A stretch of DNA of 14,288 nt from Roseovarius sp. UBA3070 (GCA_002366775.1 DFBW01000121.1:1-14288); one strand, 5' to 3'. Shown: positions 1 through 7,513, counted from the first letter of the stretch. Made by a program: numbers and translations. The notes: a model not told the origin generated them from the letters alone.

Positions 1-286
1 GGCCCAATATTGCTCCGCGTTTTACAGCGGGGCCTGCGCCCCCAAACATCTCCGGATTTGTGTGGAGTCCACGCACCGCAGCCCAATCCATTTTAAAGGC
101 TCAGATGTGTTGGACGCAACTGTTTGGCACAGGCGGCTGAAACAGAGTGTTTCTAGTTAAGTTTACTTTTATTCTGTTAAAGCAGGTAATTATAAGTAAT
201 TTACTGGCCCAAGCGTTGACCGTGCGGGGTGGCCAGCAGGCGACGCAATTATTCTGGTCACAAAATTATTCTGGTCATAAAAAGAG
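1..286. other. Left-edge non-coding or upstream region
   Basis: I see no convincing gene here. Two plus-strand frames stay open from the left edge to stops near 141 and 160, but both are short, mutually overlapping and match no family I recognise, so a cut-off gene end cannot be confirmed. From about 150 the DNA becomes AT-rich (around 155-205), which would suit a promoter for the gene starting at 287, but I cannot pick reliable -35 and -10 boxes. A 14-base direct repeat lies at 247-277 and is listed separately. Confidence 0.4.
247..277. repeat. 14-bp direct repeat just upstream of the acidic protein gene
   Basis: The sequence aattattctggtca occurs at 247-260 and again, identically, at 264-277, a 17-base period. 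The second copy ends 9 bases before the first possible ATG (287). It could be a duplicated regulator site or simply a recent tandem duplication in the 5' leader; the sequence alone does not tell which. Confidence 0.75.
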
Positions 287-1261
287 ATGGGAAACTTGAT
301 GGCTGATCATTCAAAAGTCTTCACATATGAAGAAGACGGGCTTTCTTATTCCGTTACGATGTATGAAGAAGGTGGTGAATTCTTTGCAGATATTACTGTA
401 ATCGACGGGGCCATGGACGTAAACGCCGTCTATTTTGGCGACGATGATTTTTCTGGCAAGAGCGAAATGCTGAAGGGGCCTCTCAATATGAAGGGCGCTC
501 ATCATGGCGAAGAAGATGTGCAGTGGGACAATGCCGTTGCGCTTAGCAATCCCGGCCTCGGCCCGGAAGGCGAAGACAAGGATACCTACCTTACAAGTGG
601 GGATACGCTGACACTCTCATTGGATATTGACAGTCTCGATGAGATTGATGTCTTTGGCATTCGCGCAACATCAACAACGACGGAAGAAGGGTCTATCAAA
701 GCCGTCACCGGAGACCCAGAGGAACCCGAAGAGCCAGAAGAGCCCATTTTCGAAAAGGTCTTCTTTGGAGAAGAGTTTTCGGAATCCGGTGATCTCTTGG
801 GCGGAACTTTTATTCTTGATGAAGAGCCCGACCCGAACACTTACAACAATGTTGCGCTTCCCGAGGGTACCGAACCCACTTTTGAAAACTATCTCGACTA
901 CTTCCTGTCGGATGAGGTTGGTGGCGATTTGAGCTCGATTGAATCCATTGTCTTTTATGGAACCAATGACGAAGGGAATCCCGAAGAACTGTTCCAAATT
1001 GACGCGCCTGATGGAGGCTTTCAGGATGCCGAAGAAGTGTTGGCAGCCTATGATGATGCAATATCCGGCTATGAAGATCCCCAAACATCAGTGCAGACGA
1101 TTGATAATGAAGCTGATGCAAACGGCGGTAATGTCGATGACGTCTCCCAGAGCTATGATGGTGAAGATCTCATTGCTGCGATTAGCATGGAAGAGGTCGA
1201 CGAGGCCGAAGCAGAGCAAGCCTCAGATGTGGAAGAAGACGAGTTCGAACTTCTTCTTTAA
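287..1261 (+). CDS. Very acidic two-part protein of unknown function, possible type I secretion substrate
   Basis: I do not recognise a named family. The 324-residue product is strongly acidic, with almost no Cys and few basic residues. Residues about 10-140 look like a beta-rich domain (alternating hydrophobic strands, a GDDD run at 51-54). A Pro/Glu linker follows at 143-153, then a second domain at about 155-260 and an acidic tail. There is no signal peptide or membrane segment. The last residues are EDEFELLL: an acidic stretch followed by hydrophobic residues at the extreme C terminus resembles the uncleaved export signal of many type I secreted proteins, but no RTX nonapeptide repeats are present, so secretion is only an inference. 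ATG 287 and in-frame ATG 299 are both possible; 299 has GGGA about 6 bases upstream and 287 has no well-spaced Shine-Dalgarno, so the product may be 320 residues. Codon use (many GAA, GAT) looks more AT-rich than in the metabolic genes nearby. Confidence 0.75.
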   Translation: MGNLMADHSKVFTYEEDGLSYSVTMYEEGGEFFADITVIDGAMDVNAVYFGDDDFSGKSEMLKGPLNMKGAHHGEEDVQWDNAVALSNPGLGPEGEDKDTYLTSGDTLTLSLDIDSLDEIDVFGIRATSTTTEEGSIKAVTGDPEEPEEPEEPIFEKVFFGEEFSESGDLLGGTFILDEEPDPNTYNNVALPEGTEPTFENYLDYFLSDEVGGDLSSIESIVFYGTNDEGNPEELFQIDAPDGGFQDAEEVLAAYDDAISGYEDPQTSVQTIDNEADANGGNVDDVSQSYDGEDLIAAISMEEVDEAEAEQASDVEEDEFELLL

Positions 1262-1353
1262 GCGATACGCTCGGCGCATGCGCCAATACACCATGTGGCT
1301 TGGTGCCGCTGATTCAAGTGTTCGGCATGTGATAGCGACGTAACAAAGACAAA

Positions 1354-1386
1354 CTGGAAAGCGCACAATTTTGTAGCGCTTTCCAG
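1354..1386. repeat. Perfect 11-bp inverted repeat (hairpin)
   Basis: Arms ctggaaagcgc (1354-1364) and gcgctttccag (1376-1386) are exactly complementary, separated by 11 bases. It lies 92 bases after the stop of the acidic protein gene. There is no T-run after it on either strand, so it is not a typical intrinsic terminator by itself. It may be an operator, an RNA 3'-end stabiliser or part of a dispersed repeat. Confidence 0.7.
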
Positions 1387-1403
1387 GCCCCTCAACACAG
1401 CGG

Positions 1404-1437
1404 AAAGCCCATCAGGATTAACAAATCCTTGGCTTTT
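1404..1437 (+). terminator. Possible terminator hairpin after the acidic protein gene
   Basis: Outer arms aaagcc (1404-1409) and ggcttt (1431-1436) enclose inner arms aggatt (1414-1419) and aatcct (1424-1429) with the 4-base loop aaca. The plus-strand product ends in a short T-run (1434-1437). Shape and position suit a rho-independent terminator for 287-1261, though the stem is interrupted and the T-run is short. The minus-strand reading is similar. Confidence 0.45.
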
Positions 1438-1635
1438 CGCCTGCGTGACCCATTCGGCGTTCAGCGCTGTTTTCACCCTCGCTGTGATCTGAGTTGGCCT
1501 TCGGGTCACCTATTGCACCGGTTTGCCAGGCCTACTCACCCCGACGGATTGCCAGTTTCTGCATAGACCACTTCAGCATCAATCCCGACCGGCGTTTAAT
1601 ACCGCAATGATCGGCTGCTTTTAAGAAGCTTGCGT

Positions 1636-2265
1636 TCAGTAATTCCCCGCCACATATTTCGCAATTGCGCCACCACGAGAGCTGACGTCAAGCTTTTGAT
1701 AGATCGCCTTAAGATAATATTTCACCGTGTTTTCGCTTAGTCCCAAACGGGCTGAAATTTGAAAATTGGTGAGGTCGTTCACCAACAATGCCAATATCTC
1801 ATGCTCGCGGCGTGAGAGCACATCAGCATTTTCGGACGTGAGCTTGCGCAAAATATCTGTCGGCACGATGGAATGCCCCTCTACCAGCTTGCCAAGTATC
1901 TTGGGCAGGCTGGTCAGGATTTGATTCATCATACAAACAGAATTGGCACCGGATTTAATGGCAGTGCGGATAAAGGCGAACTCCGTGTCCTCAGCCACCA
2001 CCACAACCATCACCTCAGGGTGATCTTTGTGCAGCATCGCCAGAACATGGCTCAGATCCGCATCACTGAGCCTCACCCCCAGAATCAGGATCCTCTTGCC
2101 TTCTGACGCCTCCAGAATACGCGACAGGCTTGTCGTGTCTGTTGCAAACTCGGCCAGTTGCACTTCGGGGATTTGCGACACAAGCGAGCCAATACCCTGA
2201 CAAACAATCACATGACGGTCGGCCACAAAGACCCGCGGCAGTTCAGGGATGGGATCAATGCTCAT
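1636..2265 (-). CDS. LuxR-family regulator with a degenerate receiver domain
   Basis: A 209-residue transcription regulator of NarL/FixJ layout. Residues about 10-125 form a receiver-like domain and 150-201 a LuxR-type helix-turn-helix ([12 protein letters not shown] start, recognition helix around [16 protein letters not shown]). The receiver has lost its chemistry: of the acidic pair only Asp16 remains (the next residue is Arg17), the phospho-acceptor position is Gly63, the Thr/Ser position is Ala91 and the conserved Lys is Met113. It should therefore not be controlled by ordinary phosphorylation. I chose the ATG at 2265 because the receiver fold starts about 10 residues later; the open frame extends upstream to 2424, but that part looks like random translation. 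No good Shine-Dalgarno is visible, so the start is less certain. It is divergent from sgaA with about 290 bp between them, which makes the serine-cycle genes its most plausible target (inference). Confidence 0.85.
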   Translation of the reverse strand: MSIDPIPELPRVFVADRHVIVCQGIGSLVSQIPEVQLAEFATDTTSLSRILEASEGKRILILGVRLSDADLSHVLAMLHKDHPEVMVVVVAEDTEFAFIRTAIKSGANSVCMMNQILTSLPKILGKLVEGHSIVPTDILRKLTSENADVLSRREHEILALLVNDLTNFQISARLGLSENTVKYYLKAIYQKLDVSSRGGAIAKYVAGNY

Positions 2266-2554
2266 GTTATGTGCCGGGGCCCTTTTCGTATCCGGACCAG
2301 TGTACAGCAAAATTTGTACTCTGCTATCACGCTTATCGCGACAAAAGAGCGCCGGAAACCGATGTAATTGCACGATTATTTTGTATGCCGCTGCATGCCG
2401 AAAGCATCCAGGCAGCGCGGGCACTCAACCGGGTGGGTGTTGGCTACCCGATTGTTGGTCCTGCTCTGCCTCAGGTTTTTTGCCCCATTCATCCGGGCGT
2501 TACGATTGCAATAGTCACCCGCCTAAGGTAGGAAAAACCCCCAGGAGAGACACC
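2266..2554. promoter_or_regulatory. Divergent intergenic region between the regulator and sgaA
   Basis: This 289-bp region must hold the start signals for the minus-strand regulator and for the plus-strand sgaA-hprA genes. I cannot assign confident -35 and -10 boxes. An AT-richer patch around 2300-2330 is the likeliest promoter or operator area. The sgaA ribosome site AGGAGA is at 2543-2548. Several open frames cross this region on the plus strand, but none has a ribosome site or a recognisable product. Confidence 0.5.
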
Positions 2555-3745
2555 ATGAACGGCACTCAACATCTATTTATTCCGGGCCCAACCAATGTTC
2601 CCGAACCGGTACGCCAATCGATGAATATTCCTATGGAGGATATGCGCGCACCGGATTTTCCCGATTTTGTGCAAAGGCTTCTGTGTGATCTCAAGAAGGC
2701 CTTCCGCATGGAAGGCGGCCGGGTATTTGTGTTTCCATCGTCTGGTACAGGCGCTTGGGAATCGGCCATTCAGAACACGCTGAACATTGGCGACAAAGTT
2801 CTGATGTCGCGGTTCGGGCAGTTTTCATTACTTTGGGTCGATATGGCCGAACGCTTGGGCCTGAACGTGGATATGTCCGAGGTCGAATGGGGAAAAGGTG
2901 TTCCTGTCGAAGACTATAAGGCCAAGCTGGCGGCAGATACCAAACATGAAATCCGCGCTGTGTTTTGTACGCAGAACGAAACAGCCACGGGTGTGACCTC
3001 TGATATTGCCGCGGTGCGCGCTGCCCTGGACGAGGTTGGCCACCCGGCAATGCTGTTTGTCGACGGCGTCAGCTCCATCGCCTCAATCGAATTTGAGATG
3101 GAGAAATGGGGTGTCGATCTGGCGGTGTCCGGCTCGCAAAAAGGGTTTATGTTGCCCGCGGGCTTGGGCATTTTGGGTGTGTCGGATAAGGCGCTTGAGG
3201 CCAACAAAGCCGTGGATAATGCCGGCATGGGCCGCTGCTATTTCAGCTTTGAGGATATGATCAAGCTGAATGACACTGGTTATTTTCCCTATACTCCCGC
3301 CACTCAACTGCTGCGCGGTTTGCGCTGTTCGCTGGATATGTTGCTGGGGGCCGGGATGCAGACCGTTTGGGAGCGCCACAATCGTTTGGCCGAAGGGGTA
3401 CGCCGGGCTGTTGCCGCCTGGGATGGCTGCGAGCTGGTATCACGCGGGCCTGAATGGGCCTCTGATACGGTCTCGGCTATTTATACGCCCGAAGGCGTGG
3501 ATGCGCGCGACGTGATCTGGGGGGCCTATTACAAATACCAGACCTCGCTTGGCACTGGGTTGAACAAGCTGATGGGCAAAGCCTTTCGCATCGGCCATCT
3601 GGGGTCATTGAACCCGGTGATGTTATGCGGTGCAATCTCGGCTGCGGAAATGGCCCTGATAGATGCAGGTGCCAAAATCGAAGCCGGTTCAGGCGTGGCG
3701 GCCGCACAAGAGCATTACCGCGCCACCACCCCCACCGGCATGTAA
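2555..3745 (+). CDS. sgaA: Serine-glyoxylate aminotransferase
   Basis: A PLP enzyme of fold type I, class V (alanine-glyoxylate / serine-glyoxylate aminotransferase family). In the serine cycle it moves the amino group of serine to glyoxylate, giving hydroxypyruvate and glycine in the cytoplasm. The 396-residue length is normal for the family. It opens with the typical FIPGPTNVPEPVR motif; SSGTGAWESA is the PLP-phosphate binding region, VDGVSSI carries the Asp that contacts the pyridine nitrogen, and SGSQKGF holds the Schiff-base lysine, Lys196. The frame is open upstream to 2249, but I place the start at 2555, 6 bases after AGGAGA (2543-2548), where family similarity begins. hprA, which uses its hydroxypyruvate product, follows after 11 bases. 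Class V relatives acting on aspartate or alanine are possible by sequence alone; the neighbours make the serine-cycle role the best reading. Confidence 0.93.
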   Translation: MNGTQHLFIPGPTNVPEPVRQSMNIPMEDMRAPDFPDFVQRLLCDLKKAFRMEGGRVFVFPSSGTGAWESAIQNTLNIGDKVLMSRFGQFSLLWVDMAERLGLNVDMSEVEWGKGVPVEDYKAKLAADTKHEIRAVFCTQNETATGVTSDIAAVRAALDEVGHPAMLFVDGVSSIASIEFEMEKWGVDLAVSGSQKGFMLPAGLGILGVSDKALEANKAVDNAGMGRCYFSFEDMIKLNDTGYFPYTPATQLLRGLRCSLDMLLGAGMQTVWERHNRLAEGVRRAVAAWDGCELVSRGPEWASDTVSAIYTPEGVDARDVIWGAYYKYQTSLGTGLNKLMGKAFRIGHLGSLNPVMLCGAISAAEMALIDAGAKIEAGSGVAAAQEHYRATTPTGM

Positions 3746-3756
3746 GGGAGGCAGTT

Positions 3757-4731
3757 ATGATCAACATTCTTGTTTCTCGCGCTTGGCCGAAAGAGGCCGA
3801 AAACCGCCTGATATCCCAAGCGTTGGGCGAGGTTACCCTGCGCCATCCCGATACCCCGATGACCCATAAAGAGTGGATGGAAGCCGCAAAGCGCTATGAG
3901 GTGATCATGCCCACCGTGTCTGATAAAATCCCGGCCGAGTTTTACCCAGCGGCGGCAGGCAAGGTGCAGGTCATGGCCAATTACGGCGTTGGGTTTAATC
4001 ATATCGACATTGATGCGGCGCGTGATGCAGGCATTGCTGTCACCAACACGCCCGATGTTTTAACCGATTGCACCGCTGATCTGGCGATGGGTCTGATGCT
4101 GACGGCAGCGCGGCGCATTGGTGAAGGCGAGCGCGAATTGCGCGCCGGCAAGTGGATCGGCTGGCGCCCGACACATATGATTGGCAAGAAGGTCACAGGG
4201 GCCACGTTGGGCATCATCGGGTTTGGCCGTATTGGCCAGGCCATGGCCAAACGTGCGCATTTCGGATTTGGCATGAAAGTGGTGTTCCAGGATGCCTGGA
4301 CGGTGCCCGATGACATCAAAGCTGCCAGTGGCAACGCCACTCAGCTGGGCTCGATGCCTGAGGTTGCGGCGGCCTGCGATTTCCTGTCACTGCATTGCCC
4401 CGGCGGCGCAGATACCTACAAGATGATCAACGCAGATGTGTTTGCGGCGATGAAACCCGGCTCGATCCTTGTGAACTCTGCACGCGGTGATGTGATTGAC
4501 GAAGACGCGTTGTTTGCAGCACTTGATAGTGGCCATCTGGCAGCTGCGGGGCTGGATGTTTATCATAATGAACCTGCCTTGGACCAAAGGTTTCAATCCT
4601 ACGAAAACTTGGTTTTGGCACCACATCTGGGCAGTGCCACTAATGGCACCCGCGCTGCGATGGGTCACCGGGCAATCGACAATCTAACGGCTTTTCTGAC
4701 TGGGCAGACTCCTAGCGATCTGGTCAGTTAA
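3757..4731 (+). CDS. hprA: Hydroxypyruvate reductase (D-glycerate dehydrogenase)
   Basis: An NAD(P)H-dependent D-isomer-specific 2-hydroxyacid dehydrogenase of 324 residues, which reduces hydroxypyruvate to D-glycerate (it can also act on glyoxylate). The nucleotide-binding loop GFGRIG is at 155-160. The catalytic set of the family is present: Arg243 (SARGD), Glu272 (NEP) and His290 (PHLGSAT). The open frame reaches back to 3625, inside sgaA, but ATG 3757 has a strong site AAGGGAGG at 3744-3751 and begins the normal N terminus (MINILVSRAWP). The 11-base gap after sgaA indicates co-transcription. Glyoxylate reductase is the main alternative name; the position beside sgaA favours the serine-cycle role. 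Confidence 0.92.
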   Translation: MINILVSRAWPKEAENRLISQALGEVTLRHPDTPMTHKEWMEAAKRYEVIMPTVSDKIPAEFYPAAAGKVQVMANYGVGFNHIDIDAARDAGIAVTNTPDVLTDCTADLAMGLMLTAARRIGEGERELRAGKWIGWRPTHMIGKKVTGATLGIIGFGRIGQAMAKRAHFGFGMKVVFQDAWTVPDDIKAASGNATQLGSMPEVAAACDFLSLHCPGGADTYKMINADVFAAMKPGSILVNSARGDVIDEDALFAALDSGHLAAAGLDVYHNEPALDQRFQSYENLVLAPHLGSATNGTRAAMGHRAIDNLTAFLTGQTPSDLVS

Positions 4732-4833
4732 CCTGTTTCAAAACTCTTCCAGACAGCCGCCGGAAACCTCGTGTCTCTGGCGGATTCTTCATGATTTAAG
4801 GCGCTGTTAACCACAAACATGAAAGAGTGAGCC

Positions 4834-5064
4834 ATGTTAAACATAGATTCACCCTTTGCAGCAGACCAGTGGATGGCAAACGTGTTTTCCGCCAAGGCCG
4901 TGCGCGATGGCCACGTCATCCGGCGCAAGCTGGCCCATATTGACAGATTTGTGGGGCGTGAACGTTTTATGGCAGAACTTTCACGCCGCGGTTGGCATGC
5001 CGTTGAAAACTCAGGTCAGATGGTCATCTTTTGCAATCAAGAACCGATTCGGGTGATTCTGTAG
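4834..5064 (+). CDS. Small basic protein of unknown function in the serine-cycle block
   Basis: A 76-residue protein with no signal peptide, membrane helix or motif I can name. The N-terminal third (DSPFAADQWMANVF) looks helical; the middle is rich in Arg/Lys (GHVIRRKLAHIDRFVGRERF), and the end (AVENSGQMVIFCNQEPIRVIL) reads like two short beta strands with one Cys. ATG 4834 has a purine-rich GAAAGAGTGAG just upstream (4821-4831). The reading is coherent, and I have the impression of similar small proteins in other Rhodobacteraceae, sometimes carrying a doubtful phosphoribosylanthranilate isomerase label; it is far too short for that enzyme. It starts 102 bases after hprA, so it may share that transcript. 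Function unknown. Confidence 0.7.
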   Translation: MLNIDSPFAADQWMANVFSAKAVRDGHVIRRKLAHIDRFVGRERFMAELSRRGWHAVENSGQMVIFCNQEPIRVIL

Positions 5065-5086
5065 CGCGCTCTTCTTGACTGCCAAA

Positions 5087-5106
5087 CTGAAAACACATGT
5101 TTTCAG
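5087..5106. repeat. Inverted repeat with 8-bp arms, 4-base loop
   Basis: Arms ctgaaaac (5087-5094) and gttttcag (5099-5106) are exactly complementary around acat. It sits 23 bases after the stop of the small protein gene and 4 bases before the next, longer palindrome. It could be part of a terminator or a binding site for a dimeric regulator; there is no T-run directly after it. Confidence 0.7.
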
Positions 5107-5110
5107 GACA

Positions 5111-5130
5111 CGGAATTCATATGAATTCCG
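5111..5130. repeat. Perfect 20-bp palindrome
   Basis: The sequence cggaattcatatgaattccg reads identically on both strands with no spacer. A gapless 20-bp dyad is a strong candidate for a dimeric protein binding site; extruded as a hairpin it would have a strained loop, so DNA-level recognition is more likely than an RNA role. The regulator is unknown. Confidence 0.8.
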
Positions 5131-5159
5131 CAGCACGCACCACATACGTTTCCTATTGT

Positions 5160-5171
5160 AAACAATTGTTT
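5160..5171. repeat. 12-bp AT-rich palindrome
   Basis: aaacaattgttt is self-complementary and lies about 200 bases before mcl. It may be an operator half of the palindrome group or chance, as AT-rich 12-mers of this kind are not rare. Confidence 0.45.
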
Positions 5172-5221
5172 TCCTTACGCTCCACTCTCCGCAGCCTCTG
5201 TGTTCCGCGGTATCCAAACCA

Positions 5222-5257
5222 AGCCTACCGGGTAGCCGCACCCTACCCGATCAGGCT
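5222..5257 (+). promoter_or_regulatory. Two-tier hairpin upstream of mcl
   Basis: Arms cgggtag (5229-5235) and ctacccg (5243-5249) enclose a 7-base loop, and a second matching pair, agcct (5222-5226) and aggct (5253-5257), extends the stem across a small internal loop. It is followed by cgctattt rather than a clean T-run. It may be a weak terminator of the upstream transcript or a structured element in the mcl leader RNA. Confidence 0.5.
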
Positions 5258-5370
5258 CGCTATTTAACCCCAATCATCCGTTCTTACCCGTGGGAAAGTA
5301 TCTCGTATCGCCATTTCGCGCGAAGCTGAATGAAACCCGCATTCACGCGTCTGGCAAAGGACCACACAAC

Positions 5371-6312
5371 ATGAGTTACACCCTGCACCCCCTCAAAAAA
5401 CAACGACTACAACGCTCGGAACTGGCTGTGCCTGGATCTAATCCCACGATGATCGACAAAGCAGCGGATTCTGATGTGGATTACATCTTCCTCGATTTGG
5501 AAGATGCCGTTGCCCCACCCGAGAAAGTGCAGGCGCGCTCGAACATCATTCAGGCGCTCAATGACATTGACTGGAAGGCCAAAGGTAAAACCATGTCGAT
5601 CCGTATCAACGGGCTCGACACGCATTATATGTACCGAGATGTTGTTGAAATCGTTGAACAAGCAGGTCAGCACCTTGATACCATTCTTGTGCCAAAAGTG
5701 GGTGTTCCAGCTGATCTCTATACCGTTGAAACCATGATCAGCCAAATCGAAGAGGCCATGGGCTTCACCCATCAAATCGGCATGGAAGCCCTGATTGAAA
5801 CCGCCCTGGGCATGGCCAATGTCGAGGCGATTGCCGCCGCACCCGGACGCCTTGAAGCGATGCATTTCGGTGTGGCTGATTATGCCGCGTCAAACCGTGC
5901 GCGCACAGTTGTGATCGGCGGGTTGAACCCGGATTACCCTGGCGATCAGTGGCACTTTGCGCTTAGCCGCATGACCGTGGCCTGCCGCGCCTACGGCCTT
6001 CGCGCCATCGACGGGCCGTTTGGTGATTTCTCTAATCCCGACAGCTTCGTTCTTGCTGCCAAACGGGGGGCCGCTTTGGGTATCGAAGGCAAATGGGCGA
6101 TCCATCCCAGCCAGATCGAACTGGCAAACCAAGTGTTTTCACCCACTGAATCCGAGGTCACCCGTGCGCGCCGCATCATCGAAGAGCTGCGCAAAGCCGA
6201 GGCCACAGGCAAAGGGGCCGCCTCGCTTGATGGCAAGCTGATCGACGCCGCCTCCGAGCGCATGGCCAACAATGTTTTGACGGTGGCTGACGCCATCGCC
6301 GCCAAAGGCTAG
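5371..6312 (+). CDS. mcl: Malyl-CoA lyase (HpcH/HpaI-CitE family)
   Basis: A 313-residue Mg-dependent aldolase of the CitE-like family that splits L-malyl-CoA to acetyl-CoA and glyoxylate, the last step of the serine cycle. In Rhodobacteraceae the same enzyme also acts on beta-methylmalyl-CoA in the ethylmalonyl-CoA pathway. It begins with the typical [19 protein letters not shown] region. Substrate and metal residues are in place: Arg78 (SIRING), Glu143 (EALIET) and Asp170 (FGVADY), with the FLDLEDAV motif at 40-47. ATG 5371 is preceded by AAAGGA at 5356-5361; the frame opens upstream to a GTG at 5290, but those 27 residues lack family character. mtkA, which makes its substrate, follows after 13 bases. 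A thioesterase-type malyl-CoA homologue is less likely given this context. Confidence 0.93.
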   Translation: MSYTLHPLKKQRLQRSELAVPGSNPTMIDKAADSDVDYIFLDLEDAVAPPEKVQARSNIIQALNDIDWKAKGKTMSIRINGLDTHYMYRDVVEIVEQAGQHLDTILVPKVGVPADLYTVETMISQIEEAMGFTHQIGMEALIETALGMANVEAIAAAPGRLEAMHFGVADYAASNRARTVVIGGLNPDYPGDQWHFALSRMTVACRAYGLRAIDGPFGDFSNPDSFVLAAKRGAALGIEGKWAIHPSQIELANQVFSPTESEVTRARRIIEELRKAEATGKGAASLDGKLIDAASERMANNVLTVADAIAAKG

Positions 6313-6325
6313 AGGAGACCACCCA

Positions 6326-7501
6326 ATGGATATCCATGAATATCAGGCCAAAGAACTGCTGACCCGTTTTGGGGTTAACATCCCACGCGGCGGAATTGCC
6401 TACAGCCCCGAGCAGGCGGTGTATCGCGCCTCGGAATTGTCTGGCGAGAAATGGGTCGTGAAGGCGCAAATCCATTCCGGTGCGCGAGGCAAGGCCGGCG
6501 GTGTGCGCATCTGCTCATCCGAGGAAGAACTATCCGAGGCCGCCTCCTGGATGCTGGGGCGCAAACTTGTCACCCATCAAACCGGACCGCAGGGCAAACT
6601 TGTCAGCCGTCTGTACATCGAAGAAGCCACAACCATTGCCCAGGAAATTTACCTCGCCTTTGTGATGGATCGTACCGAAGAACGTGTGATGGTGGTGGCC
6701 TCGGCCCAAGGTGGCATGGAGATCGAAGATATTTCCGCCAATGAACCAGATTCGATCATCCGCTCCGTGGTCGACCCGGCTGTCGGCATGCAAGCCTTCC
6801 AGGCACGCGAAATTGCTTTTTCACTGGGGCTTGATCCGGCGCTTATTCCACAGGCTGTTAAAACCATCACCGGATGTTACAAACTCATGGAGGAAATGGA
6901 CGCCAACATGGTTGAAATCAATCCGCTGGTTGTGACCGCTTCGGGTGAAATTGTCGCGCTGGATGGCAAGCTCAGTTTTGATGATAACGCATTGTTCCGG
7001 CATCCCGAAATTTCCGAACTACGCGACAAATCCCAAGAAGATCCACGCGAAACTTTCGCCGGGGATCGCGGCTTGAACTACATCGGTCTGGATGGTGAAA
7101 TCGGGTGTATCGTCAATGGGGCGGGCCTCGCCATGGCCACGCTCGACATGATCAAAATGGCCGGTGGCGACCCTGCTAACTTTTTGGATGTGGGGGGTGG
7201 GGCTTCGCCCGATCGTGTGTTGATGTCCTTCAAGGCGGTGCTGAACGACAAGAACGTTGAGGCCATTCTGGTGAATATTTTTGCCGGCATTAACCGCTGC
7301 GATTGGATTGCCGAAGGGGTGATCCGTGCGGTGAAAGAGCTGGAACTGACCATGCCTTTGGTGGTGCGCCTGTCGGGCACCAATGTGGATGAAGGCCGCA
7401 AACTGATTGCTGAAAGCGGTCTGAATATCCAAACAGCCGAGACCCTGGCCGATGCCGCAGAATTGGTGGTGGGTGCCTGGAAATCGGCCCGAGCCAACTG
7501 A
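6326..7501 (+). CDS. mtkA: Malate-CoA ligase (malate thiokinase) beta subunit
   Basis: A 391-residue protein of the SucC type, with an N-terminal ATP-grasp domain and a C-terminal CoA-ligase domain. With MtkB it activates malate to malyl-CoA using ATP and CoA. Mg-nucleotide residues are recognisable: Glu197-Asn199 (VEINPL) and Asp213 (ALDGK), the same places as in succinyl-CoA synthetase. VGGGA at 289-293 and [13 protein letters not shown] belong to the ligase domain. The ribosome site AGGAGA (6313-6318) sits 7 bases before ATG 6326, directly after the mcl stop. Sequence alone barely separates malate from succinate specificity; the position between mcl and mtkB, beside sgaA and hprA, makes malate thiokinase by far the better call. 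Confidence 0.92.
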   Translation: MDIHEYQAKELLTRFGVNIPRGGIAYSPEQAVYRASELSGEKWVVKAQIHSGARGKAGGVRICSSEEELSEAASWMLGRKLVTHQTGPQGKLVSRLYIEEATTIAQEIYLAFVMDRTEERVMVVASAQGGMEIEDISANEPDSIIRSVVDPAVGMQAFQAREIAFSLGLDPALIPQAVKTITGCYKLMEEMDANMVEINPLVVTASGEIVALDGKLSFDDNALFRHPEISELRDKSQEDPRETFAGDRGLNYIGLDGEIGCIVNGAGLAMATLDMIKMAGGDPANFLDVGGGASPDRVLMSFKAVLNDKNVEAILVNIFAGINRCDWIAEGVIRAVKELELTMPLVVRLSGTNVDEGRKLIAESGLNIQTAETLADAAELVVGAWKSARAN

Positions 7502-7513
7502 GGAGAGCCAGAT

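Larger units (their letters stand above)
1262..1635. other. 374-bp gene-free stretch with two hairpins
   Basis: I see no gene I would stand behind. A minus-strand open frame of 83 codons (1258-1509) has no recognisable ribosome site or domain and covers both hairpins, so I do not call it. The stretch contains a 12-bp palindrome ggcgcatgcgcc (1273-1284) and two strong hairpins (1354-1386 and 1404-1437, listed separately). The rest, about 1440-1635, shows nothing I can interpret. The region could be a dispersed intergenic repeat or the remnant of a mobile element. Confidence 0.45.
5065..5370. promoter_or_regulatory. Palindrome-rich intergenic leader before mcl-mtkA-mtkB
   Basis: This 306-bp gap contains no convincing gene but four inverted repeats within about 170 bp: 5087-5106, 5111-5130, 5160-5171 and 5222-5257. 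It separates the hprA/small-protein unit from mcl and most likely ends the first transcript and starts the second. Exact promoter boxes cannot be assigned. The mcl frame stays open back to 5290, but that extension lacks family similarity. Confidence 0.6.

Noticed and set aside
2..160. Plus-strand frame open from the left edge, possible gene end
   Set aside because: Two overlapping frames are open over the same stretch and neither shows a recognisable protein; too short to support a call.
1258..1509. 83-codon minus-strand open frame
   Set aside because: No ribosome site, covers two hairpins, no recognised domain; more likely a by-product of an intergenic repeat.
2389..2531. Possible 47-residue leader peptide before sgaA
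   Set aside because: Open frame starting at an ATG near 2387-2389 but without a Shine-Dalgarno or regulatory logic; probably chance.
2249..2554. Long N-terminal extension of sgaA
   Set aside because: Family similarity and a strong ribosome site both place the start at 2555; the extension reads as random, Cys-rich translation.
4745..4790. Terminator after hprA
   Set aside because: Only 5-bp arms (ccgcc/ggcgg) with a long loop and a competing pairing; too weak to call.
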